This document shows positions 25,601-45,795 of a stretch of 64,000 nucleotides of DNA, in pieces (position 1 is the stretch's first letter; each line of letters opens with the position of its first letter). Made by a program: the position numbers and the translations under genes. The notes beneath the pieces are model-generated. The model saw only the letters and a program-made list of their open reading frames with translations. It was not told the DNA's origin and did no database searches. Origin of the DNA: Nocardia spumae (GTDB lineage Bacteria; Actinomycetota; Actinomycetes; Mycobacteriales; Mycobacteriaceae); assembly GCF_020733635.1 (NCBI RefSeq), contig NZ_JAJFZL010000001.1, positions 992,001-1,056,000 on the forward strand, written 5' to 3'.

Positions 25601-28600
25601 ACTACCGGCGTACATGTTGCCCGCGGCCTACGTCGTGCTGGACGCGCTCCCGCTCAATGCCTCCGGCAAGCTCGATCGCGCCGGTCTGCCCGATCCGGTC
25701 TGGCGGGCCCGCGAATACCGGGCTCCGGCCACCTCCACCGAGGCGCTGGTCGCGGCTGTCTTCGCCGATCTGCTCGGCGCCGAGCGGGTGGGCCGTGACG
25801 ACGACTTCTTCGATCTCGGCGGCAATTCGCTGCTGGCCACGCGAGTACTCGCGCGGATCAGCGCCGCGCTCGACACCCAGCTGCCGGTGCGGCTGCTGTT
25901 CGAGGCGTCCACGGTGGCCGAACTCGCGGCACAGGCGCAGCGGCGCGCGGGATCCGGTGCCCGGGCGCCGCTCACCGCCCGCCCGCATCCGGAGCGGGTG
26001 CCGCTGTCGGCGGCACAGCGGCGGATCTGGTTCCTCAACCGGTACCGGGCGCAGGAGCGGACCGCGGCGTCGGTCGACCTGATCCCGCTGGCCCTGCGTT
26101 TGCGCGGCGAACTGCGGATCGACGCACTGCGCGCCGCGCTCGCCGATGTGATCGCACGGCACGAAACCCTGCGCACCCGGTATCCCGACACCGCCGACGG
26201 CCCGATCCAGATCGTCGAACCCGCGGCCGGTCATCTTCCGGCATTGTCGCCGGAGCCGGTGGACGAGCAGTTGCTCGACGACCGGGTCGCCGCGCTCTGC
26301 GCCGCCGAATTCGACCTCACCGCCGAAACCGGTTTGCGCACCGCACTGTTCGAGCTGGCGCCCGATCATCATGTGCTGCTGCTGGTACTGCATCACATCT
26401 GCGCCGACGGATTCTCCCTCGGCCCGCTGGCCGGCGATCTCATGACCGCGTACGCCGCCCGCCTGGACGGCGTCGAACCCGAATGGCAGCCGTTGCCGGC
26501 CCAGTACCGGGACTACACGCTGTGGCAGGCCGAGGTGTTCGGCGATCCCGCCGATCCCGAATCGGAGCTGCATCGGCAGCGCGAGTTCTGGCGGGCGCAC
26601 CTGGCCGGACTGCCCGACCAGCTCGCGCTGCCCGCCGATCGGCCGCGGCCCGCGACACCGTCGCACCGGGGCGCCGAGCACCGCATCCAGATCGACTCCG
26701 ATCTGCACAGCGAGCTGGCCGAACTGGCCCGCAAACACGAGACGACGCTGTTCAGCACCGTCCACGCCGCGCTCGCCGTACTGCTCGCGCGGATGTCGGG
26801 CACCGCCGATATCGCGATCGGGACACCGGTCGCCGGACGCGGCGAACCCGCACTCGACCCGATGGTCGGCATGTTCGTCAACACCCTCGTGCTGCGCACC
26901 GAGATCGACAGCCGCGACCATTTCGACGCTGTACTCGATACCGTTCGGGCTCAGGATATTTCGGCGCTGTCGCAGGCCGATGTGCCGTTCGAGCAGATCG
27001 TGGAGATGCTGGCCCCGGCCCGCTCCGGGAATCGGCATCCGCTGTTCCAAGTGGCGCTGACCTTCCAGAACTTCGCACTGCCGGCGATCGAACTGCCGGG
27101 ATTGCAGGTCACCGGCGCCACGGTCGACGCCGCGGCCGCCGAATTCGATCTCCAGTTCACCGTCGTCGAAGCCGTCGACGGCGACGGCCACCTCGGCGGT
27201 ATGACGGTCGACATCACCTACGCCACCGATCTGTTCGACCCGGCCACCATCGCCGATCTGGCCCGCCGCTTCGAACAGGTGCTGGCCGCGGTGAGCCACG
27301 ATCACACCGTCGTCGTGGGCGATATCCAGCTGCTCAGTGCCGAGGAACAGCATCGCGCCCTGCACGAATGGTCGGCGACCGGCGTCGATCACGCCGAAAT
27401 CACCACGATCGCCGAGCGTTTCGAGGCCGTGGTCCGCGCCGATCGGGCGGCGATCGCGGTGCGCGCGGGTGAGACGACCGTCAGCTACGGCGAGCTGTCC
27501 GATCGCGCCAACCGGCTCGCGCGCCGGTTGATCGCCGCCGGTGCGGGACCGGAAAGCCTGGTGGCCGTGGCGCTGCCGCGCACCGCGGATCTGATCGTGG
27601 CCCTGCTCGCGGTCGTCCGCAGCGGCGCCGGATATCTGCCCGTCGACCCGGGGTATCCCGCCGACCGCATCGAATACGTGGTCGCGGACTCGCGGCCGAT
27701 CTGCGCGGTGACCGGTTCGGGCGGCCCGGCGCGCGGCTGGTTCGGCGGGCCGGTGATCGACCTCGACTGCCTGGACTGGGAGGACCTGGACCCGGCGCCG
27801 ATCACCGATGCCGACCGCCGGGCGCCGCTGCGCCCCGACCACACCGCCTACGTCATCTACACCTCCGGCTCCACCGGACGGCCCAAGGGCGTGCAGATTC
27901 CGCACGCGAATGTGCTGTCCCTGCTGGACAATACGCGTGACCTGTTCGGCTTCGACGCCTCCGACGTGTGGACACTGTTCCACAGCTACGCCTTCGATTT
28001 CTCGGTGTGGGAGCTGTGGGGCGCGCTGCTGCACGGCGGCCGCCTGGTCGTGGTCGACTACTTCACCTCCCGCTCGCCGCAGCAGTTCCGGGAGCTGTTG
28101 ATCGCGGAGGGCGTGACCGTCCTCAACCAGACGCCGTCGGCGTTCTACCAGCTGGTCAGCGCCGAGTTGGCGCAACCGCCGGCCGATCATCGGCTGCGAT
28201 ACGTGATCTTCGGTGGTGAGGCGCTCGAGCCGGCGCGGCTGCGGGACTGGTTCTCTCGCTATCCGGACGCGCCGCGACTGGTCAATATGTACGGCATCAC
28301 CGAGACGACGGTGCACGTCTCGTTCCGCCCGATCGACGCGCGCACCGGCGCGGCCAGTGTCATCGGCGGTGCGCTACCGGGGTTGACCGTACGGTTGCTG
28401 GATTCGCGGCTGCGGCCGGTGCCGGTGGGGGTGCCGGGCGAAATCTATGTCTCCGGCAGGCAACTCGCGCGCGGCTACCTGAGGCGGCCCGGACTGACCG
28501 CCGGGCGGTTCGTCGCCGATCCCTACGGTGCCGCCGGATCGCTGGCCTACCGCTCGGGCGATCTCGCCCGCTGGACCGCGGCCGGTGAACTCGAATATCT

Positions 28601-31600
28601 GGGGCGCGCCGACCAGCAGGTCAATCTGCGTGGCTTCCGGGTCGAGCTCGCCGAAATCGAGACCGCGCTGCTGGCCGTGGAGGCCGTGGCGGAGGCGGCG
28701 GTCGTGGTCCGCGCCGACGGGGACGAGGCCCGCATCGTCGGATACGTGGTCGGTTCCGCCGACCTCGATCCGCGCCGGGTGCGCCGGGCCGTGGCGCAGC
28801 GGCTGCCCGAGCACATGGTTCCCGCCGCCGTGGTCGCGGTCGAGCGCATTCCGTTGACCGTCAACGGAAAACTCGATGTGGCGGCCTTGCCCGCACCGGA
28901 GTTCGAGAAGGCGGTGTACCGCAAGCCGGAGACCGCCGCCGAACAGATCGTGGCCGATGTGTTCGCCGAGGTGCTCGGCGATATCGATGCCGAGCGTGCG
29001 GTCGGCGCCGACGACGACTTCTTCGCCCTGGGCGGCAGCTCGCTGGCGGCGGCCAAGGCGGTCGGCCGCCTCGGCGCGGCGCTCGGCGTGACCGTCCCGG
29101 TGCGGATGCTGTTCGAACACCCCCGTGTGCGCGATCTCGCGGTAGCGGCACTGTCCGGCGAGGACCGGCCGGTGCTCGCGGCCGGCGCGCGGCCGCAACG
29201 GTTGCCGCTGTCCCCGGCGCAGCAGCGTATGTGGCTGCTCAACCGGTTCGATCACACCCGGGCCGCCTACAACATTCCACTGGTGCTGCGGATGTCGGGC
29301 GAACTGGATCCGCGCGTGCTCGGCGAGGCGCTGCGCGATGTGGTGCGGCGCCACGAATCCCTGCGGACCGTGTATCCCGATATCGACGGTGCGCCCACAC
29401 AGGTGATCCTGCCCGCCGAACAGGTGCGGTTCGACGGTGCCGTGGTTCCCGTCACCGAGGGTGAGCTGCCGGATCGGATCCGGGAGCTGATCGGCCTCGG
29501 ATTCGACGTCACCGCCGATGTTCCGGTGCGGATGCGGGTGTTCGAACTCGCCGCCGACGACCACGTCCTGGCGGTGGTCCTGCATCACATCTGCGCCGAC
29601 GGCTCCTCGATCGTCCCGTTCGTCGCCGATCTGATGCGCGCCTACGACGCCCGGCTCCGCGATATCCGGCCCGGCTGGTCGCCACTGCCGGTGCAGTACG
29701 CCGACTACGCGCTGTGGCAGCACCGGCTGCTCGGTGCCGAATCCGATGCGGATTCACTGGCGGCCCAGCAGATCTCGTTCTGGCGGCACACGCTGGCCGG
29801 ACTGCCCGATCAGCTGGATCTGCCGACCGATCATCCGCGTCCGGCTCAGCAGAGCCTGCGTGGCCGCCGGGTCGAATTCACCCTGGACGCGGACACCCAC
29901 CGGCGGCTGGCGGCGGTGGGCCGCGCCCACGGTGCGACGGTGTTCATGGTGGTGCACGCGGCCTTCGCGGCCGTGCTGGCCCGGCTCTGCGATACCGGTG
30001 ACATCGCGGTGGGCACCCCGGTGGCCGGCCGCGGCGATGCCGCACTGGACGAGGTCATCGGCATGTTCGTCAACACCGTCGTGCTGCGCACGGTGGTCGA
30101 TGTCGACGCGCCGTTCGAGGTCGTACTGGAGTCGGTGCGCTCCGCCGATATCGCCGCGCTCTCGCATACCGACGTGCCGTTCGAGCGGCTCGTCGAGATC
30201 CTGAATCCGCGGCGTTCGACCGCGCGCCATCCGCTGGTGCAGGTCGGCCTGTCCTTCCAGAACCACGATCGCGCCACCTTGCGACTGCCCGGGCTGACCA
30301 TCACCGAGGTCGAATCCGACAGCGAGACCGCACAATTCGATCTACACCTGTTCGCCGTCGACCAGCACACCGACTCCGGCGCCCCCGCCGGCATCGAGCT
30401 GGCGCTGGGCTACGCGACGGATCTGTTCACCGCCGGTACCGCCGAGCGCATCACCGCGGCACTGGGCCGGATCCTGCACACCGTCGCGGCCACGCCGGAA
30501 ACCCGGATCCGCGATCTGGACCTGCTCGGCGAGCGGGAGACCCGGTTCGTGATCGAGGACGTCAACCGCACTCGGCGGCCCGTGCCGAATCTGACACTGG
30601 CCGATCTGCTCGACGCGCAGGTGGACCGGAGTCCGGCGGCGGTCGCCCTCGTCGACGAAACCGGTTCCGGGCGCGGTGAGATCAGCTATCGCGATCTCGA
30701 TGCCCGGGTCAACCGGCTGGCCCGCCATCTGATCGCACAGGGAGTCGGGCCGGACCGCACGGTGCTGCTGGCGCTGCGCCGGTCGGTGGATCTGGTGGTC
30801 GCGATGTTCGCGGTGGTCAAGGCCGGTGGCACCTACGTCCCGGTGGATCCCGGCCATCCCGCGGATCGCATCGCGCGGATCGTCGAGACCGCGGATCCGA
30901 TCTGCGTGCTCGGCGGCGGCGAGCTGCCGGGATCGCGAGCGGGCATCGAGATCGTCGATCCGGGCGCCGACTACACGCGGTACTCGGGTGCGCCGATCAC
31001 CGCCGCGGAACGGACGATGCCGCTGCGGCCCGCGCATACGGCGTATGTGATCTTCACGTCGGGTTCGACCGGCCGGCCCAAGGGGGTCGCGGTGTCGCAC
31101 CGCGCGGTGGTCAACCAGTTGCTCTGGCTGCGAGCGGAATTCGGAATCGGTGCCGCCGATCGGGCGCTGCTGCGGACGCCGGCCACCTTCGACCTGTCGG
31201 TGTGGGAATTCTGGTCGCCGCTGATCAGCGGTGGCGCGTTGGTCGTCACCGAACCCGGGAGCGAACGTGATCCGGACCGGCTGCGCGCGCTCGTGCGGCA
31301 GCATCGGGTCAGTCTGTTGTTCGCCGTGCCCTCTCTGCTCGGCATGCTGCTGGCCGGGGATACCGAACTGCCCGGGGAACTGCGCGCCGTCCTGGCGATC
31401 GGCGAGGTGCTACCGCAGGAGACCGCGCGGCAGATCGGAAGCCGCAGCGGTGCCACGCTGTTCAATCTGTACGGCCCGACCGAGACCGCGGTGTCGGTGA
31501 CCTCGCACCGGGTCGGCGGTGATCCGGATGCGGTGGTCCCGATCGGCGCGCCGGTCTGGAATACCCGCGCCTACGTGCTCGACCGCCGACTGCGGCCGGT

Positions 31601-34063
31601 GCCGCCGGGTGTGCCCGGCGAACTGTATGTGGCCGGTGACCAGGTGGCTCGGGGATATCAGCGGCAGCCGGCGCTGACGGCGGCGCGCTTCGTCGCCGAC
31701 CCGTTCGACGGCGGCCGCATGTACCGGACCGGCGATATCGTGCGCCGGCGTCCGGACGGAGCGCTCGAGTATCTGGAGCGGGCCGACTTCCAGGTCAAGA
31801 TCGGCGGCTTCCGGATCGAACTCGGTGAGGTGGAGGCGGCTTTGCTGCGCCGCTCCGGGGTCGAGGCGGCGGTCGCGGTGGCGCATACCGGCAGTGCGGG
31901 CGGATCCCGGCTGATCGCCTATGCCGCGGTTCCCGGGGGCGATGCCGACGCGGCCGGACTGCGCCGCGAACTGGGTGCCGAGCTGCCCGCGTACATGGTG
32001 CCGGCCGTGGTCGTCGTACTGGATGCCTTGCCGCTGAACGCGAACGGCAAGGTCGATCGCGCTCGTTTGCCCGCGCCGGTGCTGCCGGAGAGCGAATTCC
32101 GGGCACCCCAGACCGCGACCGAGCGCGCGGTCGCGGCGGAATTCGCCGATGTCATCGGTATCCGGGCCGCGCATGCCGACGCCGATCTCCGGATCGGGGC
32201 CGAGACCGACTTCTTCGAACTCGGGGGCAACTCGCTGTCGGCCGCACGCCTGGCCGCCCGGCTGGGTACGGCCTCGGGGGTGCGGGTGCCGGTGGCGGTG
32301 ATCTTCGCCGAGCCGACGGTCGCCGCGCTCGCCCGGTGGATCGACGCGGCCGACCGCGACGCCTATCCGCCGCTGCGGGCCCGGGCCGATCTGGGCGCGG
32401 TGCCGCTGTCGATGGCGCAGCAGCGCATGTGGGTACTGAATCGGCTGACCCCGGACTCGGCGGCCTATCACGTCCCGGTCGCACTGCGCCTGACCGGGAA
32501 CCTCGACGCGGAGGCCCTGCGGACCGCGCTGTCGGATCTGCTGCACCGGCACGAGATCCTGCGCACCCGCTATCCGGACACCTGGCAGGGGCCCGTGCAG
32601 GAGATCCTCGGCGTCGACGAACTGCCGCTGGATCTCGAGCCGATCACGGTGGCGCGCAGCGAGGTCGACGAGCAGATCGCCGCCGTCGTCGCCACCGGAT
32701 TCGACATCACCACCGCTCCGCCGATTCGGGTGCGGCTGCTGCGGGTGGCCGCCGACGAGCACATTCTCGTGGTGGTGGTGCACCACATCAGCGCCGACGG
32801 CTATTCGATGGGGCCGCTGACCCGCGATCTCATCGCGGCCTACACCAGCCGGCTGGCCGGTACCGCACCGCGGTGGAACGCCCTGCCGATCCAGTACGCC
32901 GACTACAGCGAATGGATGCGCACGGTGCTGGGCGCCGACACCGACCCCGGCAGCATGCTGTCCGAACAGCTCGACTACTGGCGCGCCCGGCTCGCCGACG
33001 CGCCCGAGCAGCTGTCGCTGCCGACCGATCGCCCGCGCCCGGCCCGCCGCGAGATGCGCGGCGCCACTGTCGATTTCGCGCTCGACGCACCGCTGGTCGA
33101 CCGGTTGACGGCCGTCGCGCGCCGGCACGGGACCACGTTGTTCTCGACGGTGCACGCCGCCTTCGCGGTGCTGCTGGCCAAGCTGTCCGGGCAGTCCGAC
33201 ATCACCATCGGCGCGCCGGTGGCCGGACGCGGAGAACGAGAACTCGACGATCTGGTCGGCATGTTCGTCAATACGGTGGCGCTGCGCACCGAGATCGACA
33301 GCCGCCTCACCTTCGCCGGACTGCTCGAACGCGTCCGGGAGGACGACCTCGCCGCGCTGAGCCGGACCGCGGTGCCGTTCGAGCGCGTGGTGGAGGCCCT
33401 GGGACGGACTCGGACCAGCGCCTACGCCCCGATCTTCCAGGTGCTGTTCACCTTCCAGAATCTGCCGACCACCGCGGTGACGCTGCCGGGGCTGCGGGTC
33501 GAGACCCTGGAACCGGCGCTGCCCGAGGCGAAATTCGATCTGCAGCTGACCGCGCTCGAGGAGTTCGACACCGAGGGCAGGCCGGCCGGGCTGCGGATGC
33601 AGTTCTGCTATCCCACCGACATCTTCGACGAGCGCACGGTCGCCCTGTTCGCCGAGCGCCTGCGGTCGGTACTGGCGACGGTGGCGGCGGATCCGTCGAT
33701 CACGGTGCGCGCCATCGATATTCGCACCGAAGCCGAACGGGAGCGGCGGCCCGCCCGCAACGGCGCACCGTCCCGGCTGCCGGACGACCTGGTGGATCTG
33801 ATCGCCGCCGCGGCCGGGACCGCGCCCGATACGGTCGCCGTCGAATTCGGCGGTCGCGGCGTCGGATTCGCCGAACTGCACCACAAGCTCGTCACCGTCG
33901 GTCGGGCCATGGGCGCGAGCGCCAGCACGGACGCGCTGATCAATGTCGCACTCGCCGGACTGCTGCCCGGCGTTCTCGCCGCCGGCGCCGGTGGGCTCAC
34001 CACCATGCTCGAGGCCCTGCAGGTGCGCGCGCAGGGCGTGATCACCACGGAAGGAACCCACTG

Positions 34064-34064
<1 letters not shown>
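16392..34064 (+). CDS. Nonribosomal peptide synthetase NRPS1 (C-A-T)x5-C
   Basis: About 5,890 residues. Domain order (approximate residues): C1 25-450, A1 475-985, T1 ~1000-1070, C2 1081, A2 1556, C3 2141, A3 2605, C4 3198, A4 3671, C5 4267, A5 4735, C6 5331, then an A-domain-like tail at 5796-5890. All six C domains keep HHxxxDG (HHIVLDG in C1), and the five T domains keep GGNSL or GGSSL. Specificity codes read by eye are DVWHFSLVDK (Ser) for A1 and A3, DFWNIGMVHK (Thr) for A4, DVWSFALVHK for A2 and DLWFLILVSK for A5 (both unassigned). There are no epimerization, methylation, cyclization or thioesterase domains. C1 at the N-terminus implies an acyl or peptidyl starter supplied in trans. The protein stops after a C domain, so module 6 is completed by NRPS2, whose ATG overlaps this TGA. 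No MbtH-like gene is in the window. The GTG start is set by GAGGAGG. Confidence 0.95.
19632..22811 (+). other. NRPS1 module 2: C-A(unassigned)-T
   Basis: C2 has HHIAADG. The A2 code reads DVWSFALVHK, close to the serine group in its first three residues but with Ser278 and His331; I cannot assign it. T2 has LGGNSL. Confidence 0.8.
22812..25982 (+). other. NRPS1 module 3: C-A(Ser)-T
   Basis: C3 has HHIAADG. The A3 code is DVWHFSLVDK (serine). The A domain contains a 267-bp tract that appears identical to parts of modules 9 and 10 and has atypical codon use. T3 has LGGNSL. Confidence 0.88.
24611..24877 (+). repeat. 267-bp tract shared with modules 9 and 10 (copy in module 3)
   Basis: By eye identical to 44421-44687 and 47589-47855. 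It covers core motifs A3 ([10 protein letters not shown]) to A4 (FDVSVW) of the serine A domain. It uses many TTG, GAT, CGT, GGT and TCG codons, while the flanks use CTG, GAC, CGC, GGC and TCC. It ends abruptly at GTCCGGA, after which the copies diverge. Confidence 0.85.
25983..29189 (+). other. NRPS1 module 4: C-A(Thr)-T
   Basis: C4 has HHICADG. The A4 code DFWNIGMVHK is the classical threonine code; the domain also has the typical [12 protein letters not shown] and [10 protein letters not shown] motifs. T4 has the GGSSL variant of the carrier motif. Confidence 0.9.
29190..32381 (+). other. NRPS1 module 5: C-A(unassigned)-T
   Basis: C5 has HHICADG. The A5 code reads DLWFLILVSK, related to module 13 (DLWHLILVSK) but not assigned by me. 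T5 has LGGNSL in an [12 protein letters not shown] context. Confidence 0.8.
32382..34061 (+). other. NRPS1 module 6 first half: C6 plus A-like C-terminal tail
   Basis: C6 has HHISADG and appears complete to about 33720. From 33777 a ~95-residue tail resembles the beginning of an A domain ([20 protein letters not shown]) but then ends without core motifs A2-A10. It is similar to the first ~110 residues of NRPS2, suggesting a docking function. Confidence 0.75.
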
Positions 34065-41623
<7,559 letters not shown>

Positions 41624-42612
41624 CCACCGACGAACTGCTGGCGGGATGGGAGCCCGGCCGCCGCTACCTCAACGGGTACGGGCCCACCGAGACCACGATC
41701 ATCTCCTCCTACGCGGTGCTGCGCGCGGGACATCCGATCACCATCGGCACCCCGGTGCACGGCATGTCGGCGCTGGTACTGGATCACCGGCTGCGGCCGG
41801 TGCCACCCGGCGTCGCGGGCGAGCTGTACCTGGCCGGCGGCGGCCTGGCGCGCGGCTACCGCAATAGGCCCGGCCTCACGGCCGATCGGTTCCTCCCGAA
41901 CCCCTGGGGTGCGCCCGGTAGCCGGATGTACCGCACCGGTGACGTGGTGCGCTGGCGCGTGGCCGAGCCGGCGCGACCGGCCGTCGAATCCGGCACGTGG
42001 GAACTGGAATACGTCGGGCGTTCCGATTTCCAGGTGAAGATCCGCGGCTTCCGCGTCGAACTGGGCGAGATCGACGCGGTGCTCGGTGCGCACCCCGACG
42101 TCGACTTCGCGACCACCATGGGCCGCGACCACGACACCCGCGGCACCATGCTGGTCTCCTACGTGCTGCCGAAGCCCGGGCGCGCGCTGGATCCGGTCGA
42201 CCTCACCGACTTCGCGGCGCGGCGGCTGCCCTCGCACATGGTGCCCGCGGCCCTGGTCGTCCTCGACAAGATTCCGCTGACCCCGGTCGGCAAGGTGGAT
42301 CGCAAGGCGCTGCCGGAACCGGTCCTGGCACCCGCGCGGTATCGCGCCCCCGTCGGTCCGGCCGAAGTCCTGGTCGCGCGGACCTTCGCCGCGCTGCTCG
42401 ATGCCCCGCGGGTGGGCGCGGACGACGACTTCTTCGCCCTCGGCGGCAATTCGCTGATCGCCACCCGGCTCGCCGCCCGTCTGAGTCGGAACACCGCGAC
42501 GGCGGTCCCGGTGCGCGCGGTCTTCGACGCGCCCACAGTGCGCGCGCTCGCCACCCGGATCGCACTGTCGGACAGTGGATTCGGGGATTCCGGGCCGACG
42601 GCTGTCACACCG

Positions 42613-45600
42613 CGACCGGAGATCGTCCCACTGTCCATCGCGCAGCAGCGCATGTGGATGCTGAACCGTCTGGACACCCGGGGTGGCGGCTACAACATCG
42701 CCTTCGCCCTGCGGCTCACCGGCGATCTGAATCCGGTCGCGCTGCGCGCCGCGCTCGGCGATGTCATCGCCCGGCACGAGACCCTGCGCACTCGCTATCC
42801 CGAATCCGACGGTGTGGCAACACAGGTCGTCGTCGCGGCCGAGGCTCCGGCACTCGATGTCGTCGAGGTCGATCCCACCGATATCGAGGCGCTGGCCGCG
42901 GAGTCGACGCACCACCGGTTCGATGTGACGACCGAGGTGCCGGTCCGGATCCGCCTGCTGCGGGTACGGCCCGCCCCCGACGCCGATCCTCGCGAACAGA
43001 CCCATGTGCTGCTGTTCGTCGTGCACCACATCGCCGCGGACGGCTGGTCCTTCGCCCCGCTGACCCGGGACCTCGCCACCGCCTATCAGGCCCGCAGTGC
43101 CGGTACGGCGCCCGGCTGGCAGCCGTTGCCGCTGCACTACGCGGACTACGCGCTGTGGCAGCGGCGCACATTCGGATCGGTCGCCGATCCGGAGTCGGAA
43201 TCGGCTCGGCAACTGGAATTCTGGCGTGCGCAGCTGCACGGCGCCCCGGAGCTGTCGGCACTGCCGACCGATCGCCCGCGCCCGGCGATCGCCTCCCAGC
43301 GTGGCGCCGCGCGGACCGCACATCTGAGTTCCGCGCTGCAGCAGCGGATTCACGATCTGGCCGCCACCGGCCGGACGACTCCGTTCATGGTGCTGCACGC
43401 GGCGCTGTCGGTGCTGCTGTCGCGCTTCGGCGGCAGTGACGACATCGTCGTGGGCGCGCCGGTCGCCGGTCGCGGCCATCAGGCGCTCGACGATCTGGTC
43501 GGCATGTTCGTCAACACGCTGGTGCTGCGCACCCCGGTACACGGCGGCGACCGGCTCACCGAGCATCTGGATCGGGTCCGCGCGGTGGACCTGGCGGCGT
43601 TCGATCACGCGGCGGTACCGTTCGAGCAGCTCGTCGACGCGGTGAATCCGGTTCGCTCCCAGGCACACGCGCCGCTGTACCAGGTGTCGCTGACGCTGCA
43701 GAATCAGACTCGCGCCGAACTGCGGCTCGAGGGATTGCGGATCGCCGCCGTCGACGCCGCCGCCGCGCCGATCCCGGTCGACCAGCACTGGACGGCCGCC
43801 GAATGCTATACCGACGACGGCACTCTCGCCGGCATCGATCTGCACGTGCACTATGCCGCGGATCTGTTCGACCCCGAGACCATCGATGCGCTGCTGGACG
43901 GCTTCGAACGCATCCTGACCGCGCTGACCGCCGACGGCGACATCCGCGTCGCCGACATCGAACTGATGGCGCCGGCGGAGCGGGATCGGCTGCTGGCCGA
44001 TACCACCGCCTACCCGGTCGAGCCGCGCACCCTGCCCGAGCTGTCGGCGGGCCGGCCCCGGCGCCCGGCCGCCCCGGCGGTGACCTTCGACGGGGTCAGC
44101 CTGTCGTATCGGGAATTCGATCGACGGGTCCAGCGGCTCGCGCGCTATCTGATCGGCCGCGGCGTGGGCCCCGATACGACTGTGGCCGTGCGGATTCCGC
44201 GATCGCTCGAGCTGGTCGTCGCCATTCACGCCGTGGTCGCCGCCGGTGCGGCGTATGTGCCGTTGGATCCGGAGCATCCGGTGGAGCGGGTGCGCTACGT
44301 CCTCGATATCGCGCGGCCGGAATGTGTGCTGACCACCTCGGCGGTGCCGGTGATCGATTTCCCGGACGGTCTGCCCGTGATCGCTGTGGACGGGCTGGAT
44401 CTCTCAGGTTTCGCCGATGGTCCGCTGGTCGATGCGGAGCGGTTGTGTCCGTTGCGGTCCGAGCATGTGGCGTATGTGATTTTCACGTCGGGTTCGACGG
44501 GTCGTCCGAAGGGTGTGGCGGTGAGTCACGGGGCGATTGTGAATCGTTTGGTGTGGATGCAGTCGGAGTACTGCTTGGGTGTCGATGATGTGGTGTTGCA
44601 GAAGACTCCGGTGACTTTCGATGTGTCGGTGTGGGAGTTGTTCTGGCCGTTGCAGGTGGGTGCGCGGTTGGTGGTGGCGCGTCCGGATGGTCATCGTGAT
44701 CCGGGGTATTTGTCGCGGTTGATGGTGGAGGAGTCGGTGACGACGGCGCATTTCGTGCCGTCCATGCTCGCCGTCTACCTCAGCGCGGTCGCCGAGATCC
44801 CCTCCTCGCTGCGGCGGGTGTTCACCTCCGGCGAGGCCCTGGGCGCCGTGACGGCGGCTCGGTGGCGGGAACTCGGTGGCGGTCCGCTGCACAATCTGTA
44901 CGGTCCGACCGAGGCCGCGGTGGATGTGACCTTCCACGAGGTGACCGCCGCCGACTCCGTGACCGTGCCGATCGGCCGCCCGGTGTTCAATACCCGGGTC
45001 TACGTGCTGGATTCGCTGCTGCGGCCGGTGCCGATCGGCGTCTCCGGCGAGCTCTACCTGGCCGGTGGCCAGCTCGCGCGGGGATATCTGGGCCGGTCCG
45101 ATCTGACCGCCGATCGTTTCGTGGCCGATCCGTACCATCCCGGCCTGCGCATGTACCGCACCGGCGACCTCGTGCGGTGGAACCGCGCGGGCGAACTGGA
45201 ATATCTGGGCCGCAACGACTTCCAGGTCAAACTCCGAGGGCTCCGGATCGAGCTCGGCGAGATCGAAGCCGCGCTGACCGGCCGGGAGGGGGTCGCGCAG
45301 GCCGCCGTGGTGGTGGCCGGGACGGGCGAGAACTCCCGCCTGCACGCCTATGTGGTGCCGGCCGCCGCCACCGTGGATCCGGCCGCCGTCCTGACCGCCG
45401 CCGGTCGTGCACTCCCGGCCTATATGGTCCCGTCCGGGGTGACGGTGCTGGCCGAACTGCCGGTGAACGCCTCCGGCAAACTGGACCGCGCCGCGCTTCC
45501 GGCCGTCGACCCGGGGGAGAGCTCTGCCTATCGCGCCCCGGCCGAGGGCGCCGAGGCCGTGGTCGCCGCCGTCATGGCGGAGCTGCTCGGATGCGAGCGG

Positions 45601-45795
45601 ATCGGCGCGGACGACGACTTCTTCGCCGCGGGCGGTAACTCGCTGTCGGCCATGCGAGTGGTGGCGCGGGTCAACGCCGCCCTCGGCTGTGACCTGAACG
45701 TCGCCGAGATCTTCGGTGCGCCCACCCCCGCATTGCTGGCCCGGATCGCCGACGCCGCGCCGGGCACGACCGTCGCGCCGCTGGTCGCGGGCCCG
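42613..45795 (+). other. NRPS2 module 9: C-A(Ser)-T
   Basis: C9 has HHIAADG. The C-A linker and A-domain start are shortened (RTLPELSAGRPRRP). The A9 code is DVWHFSLVDK. T9 has FFAAGGNSL, with Ala instead of Leu before the GG. It contains the left copy of the 549-bp repeat. Confidence 0.87.
44239..44787 (+). repeat. 549-bp direct repeat, copy in module 9
   Basis: By eye identical to 47407-47955, at a constant offset of 3,168 bp. It runs from AYVPLDPEHPVERV through the A3-A5 motifs to FVPSMLAVYLSA. Both borders are sharp. It contains the 267-bp tract also found in module 3. Confidence 0.9.
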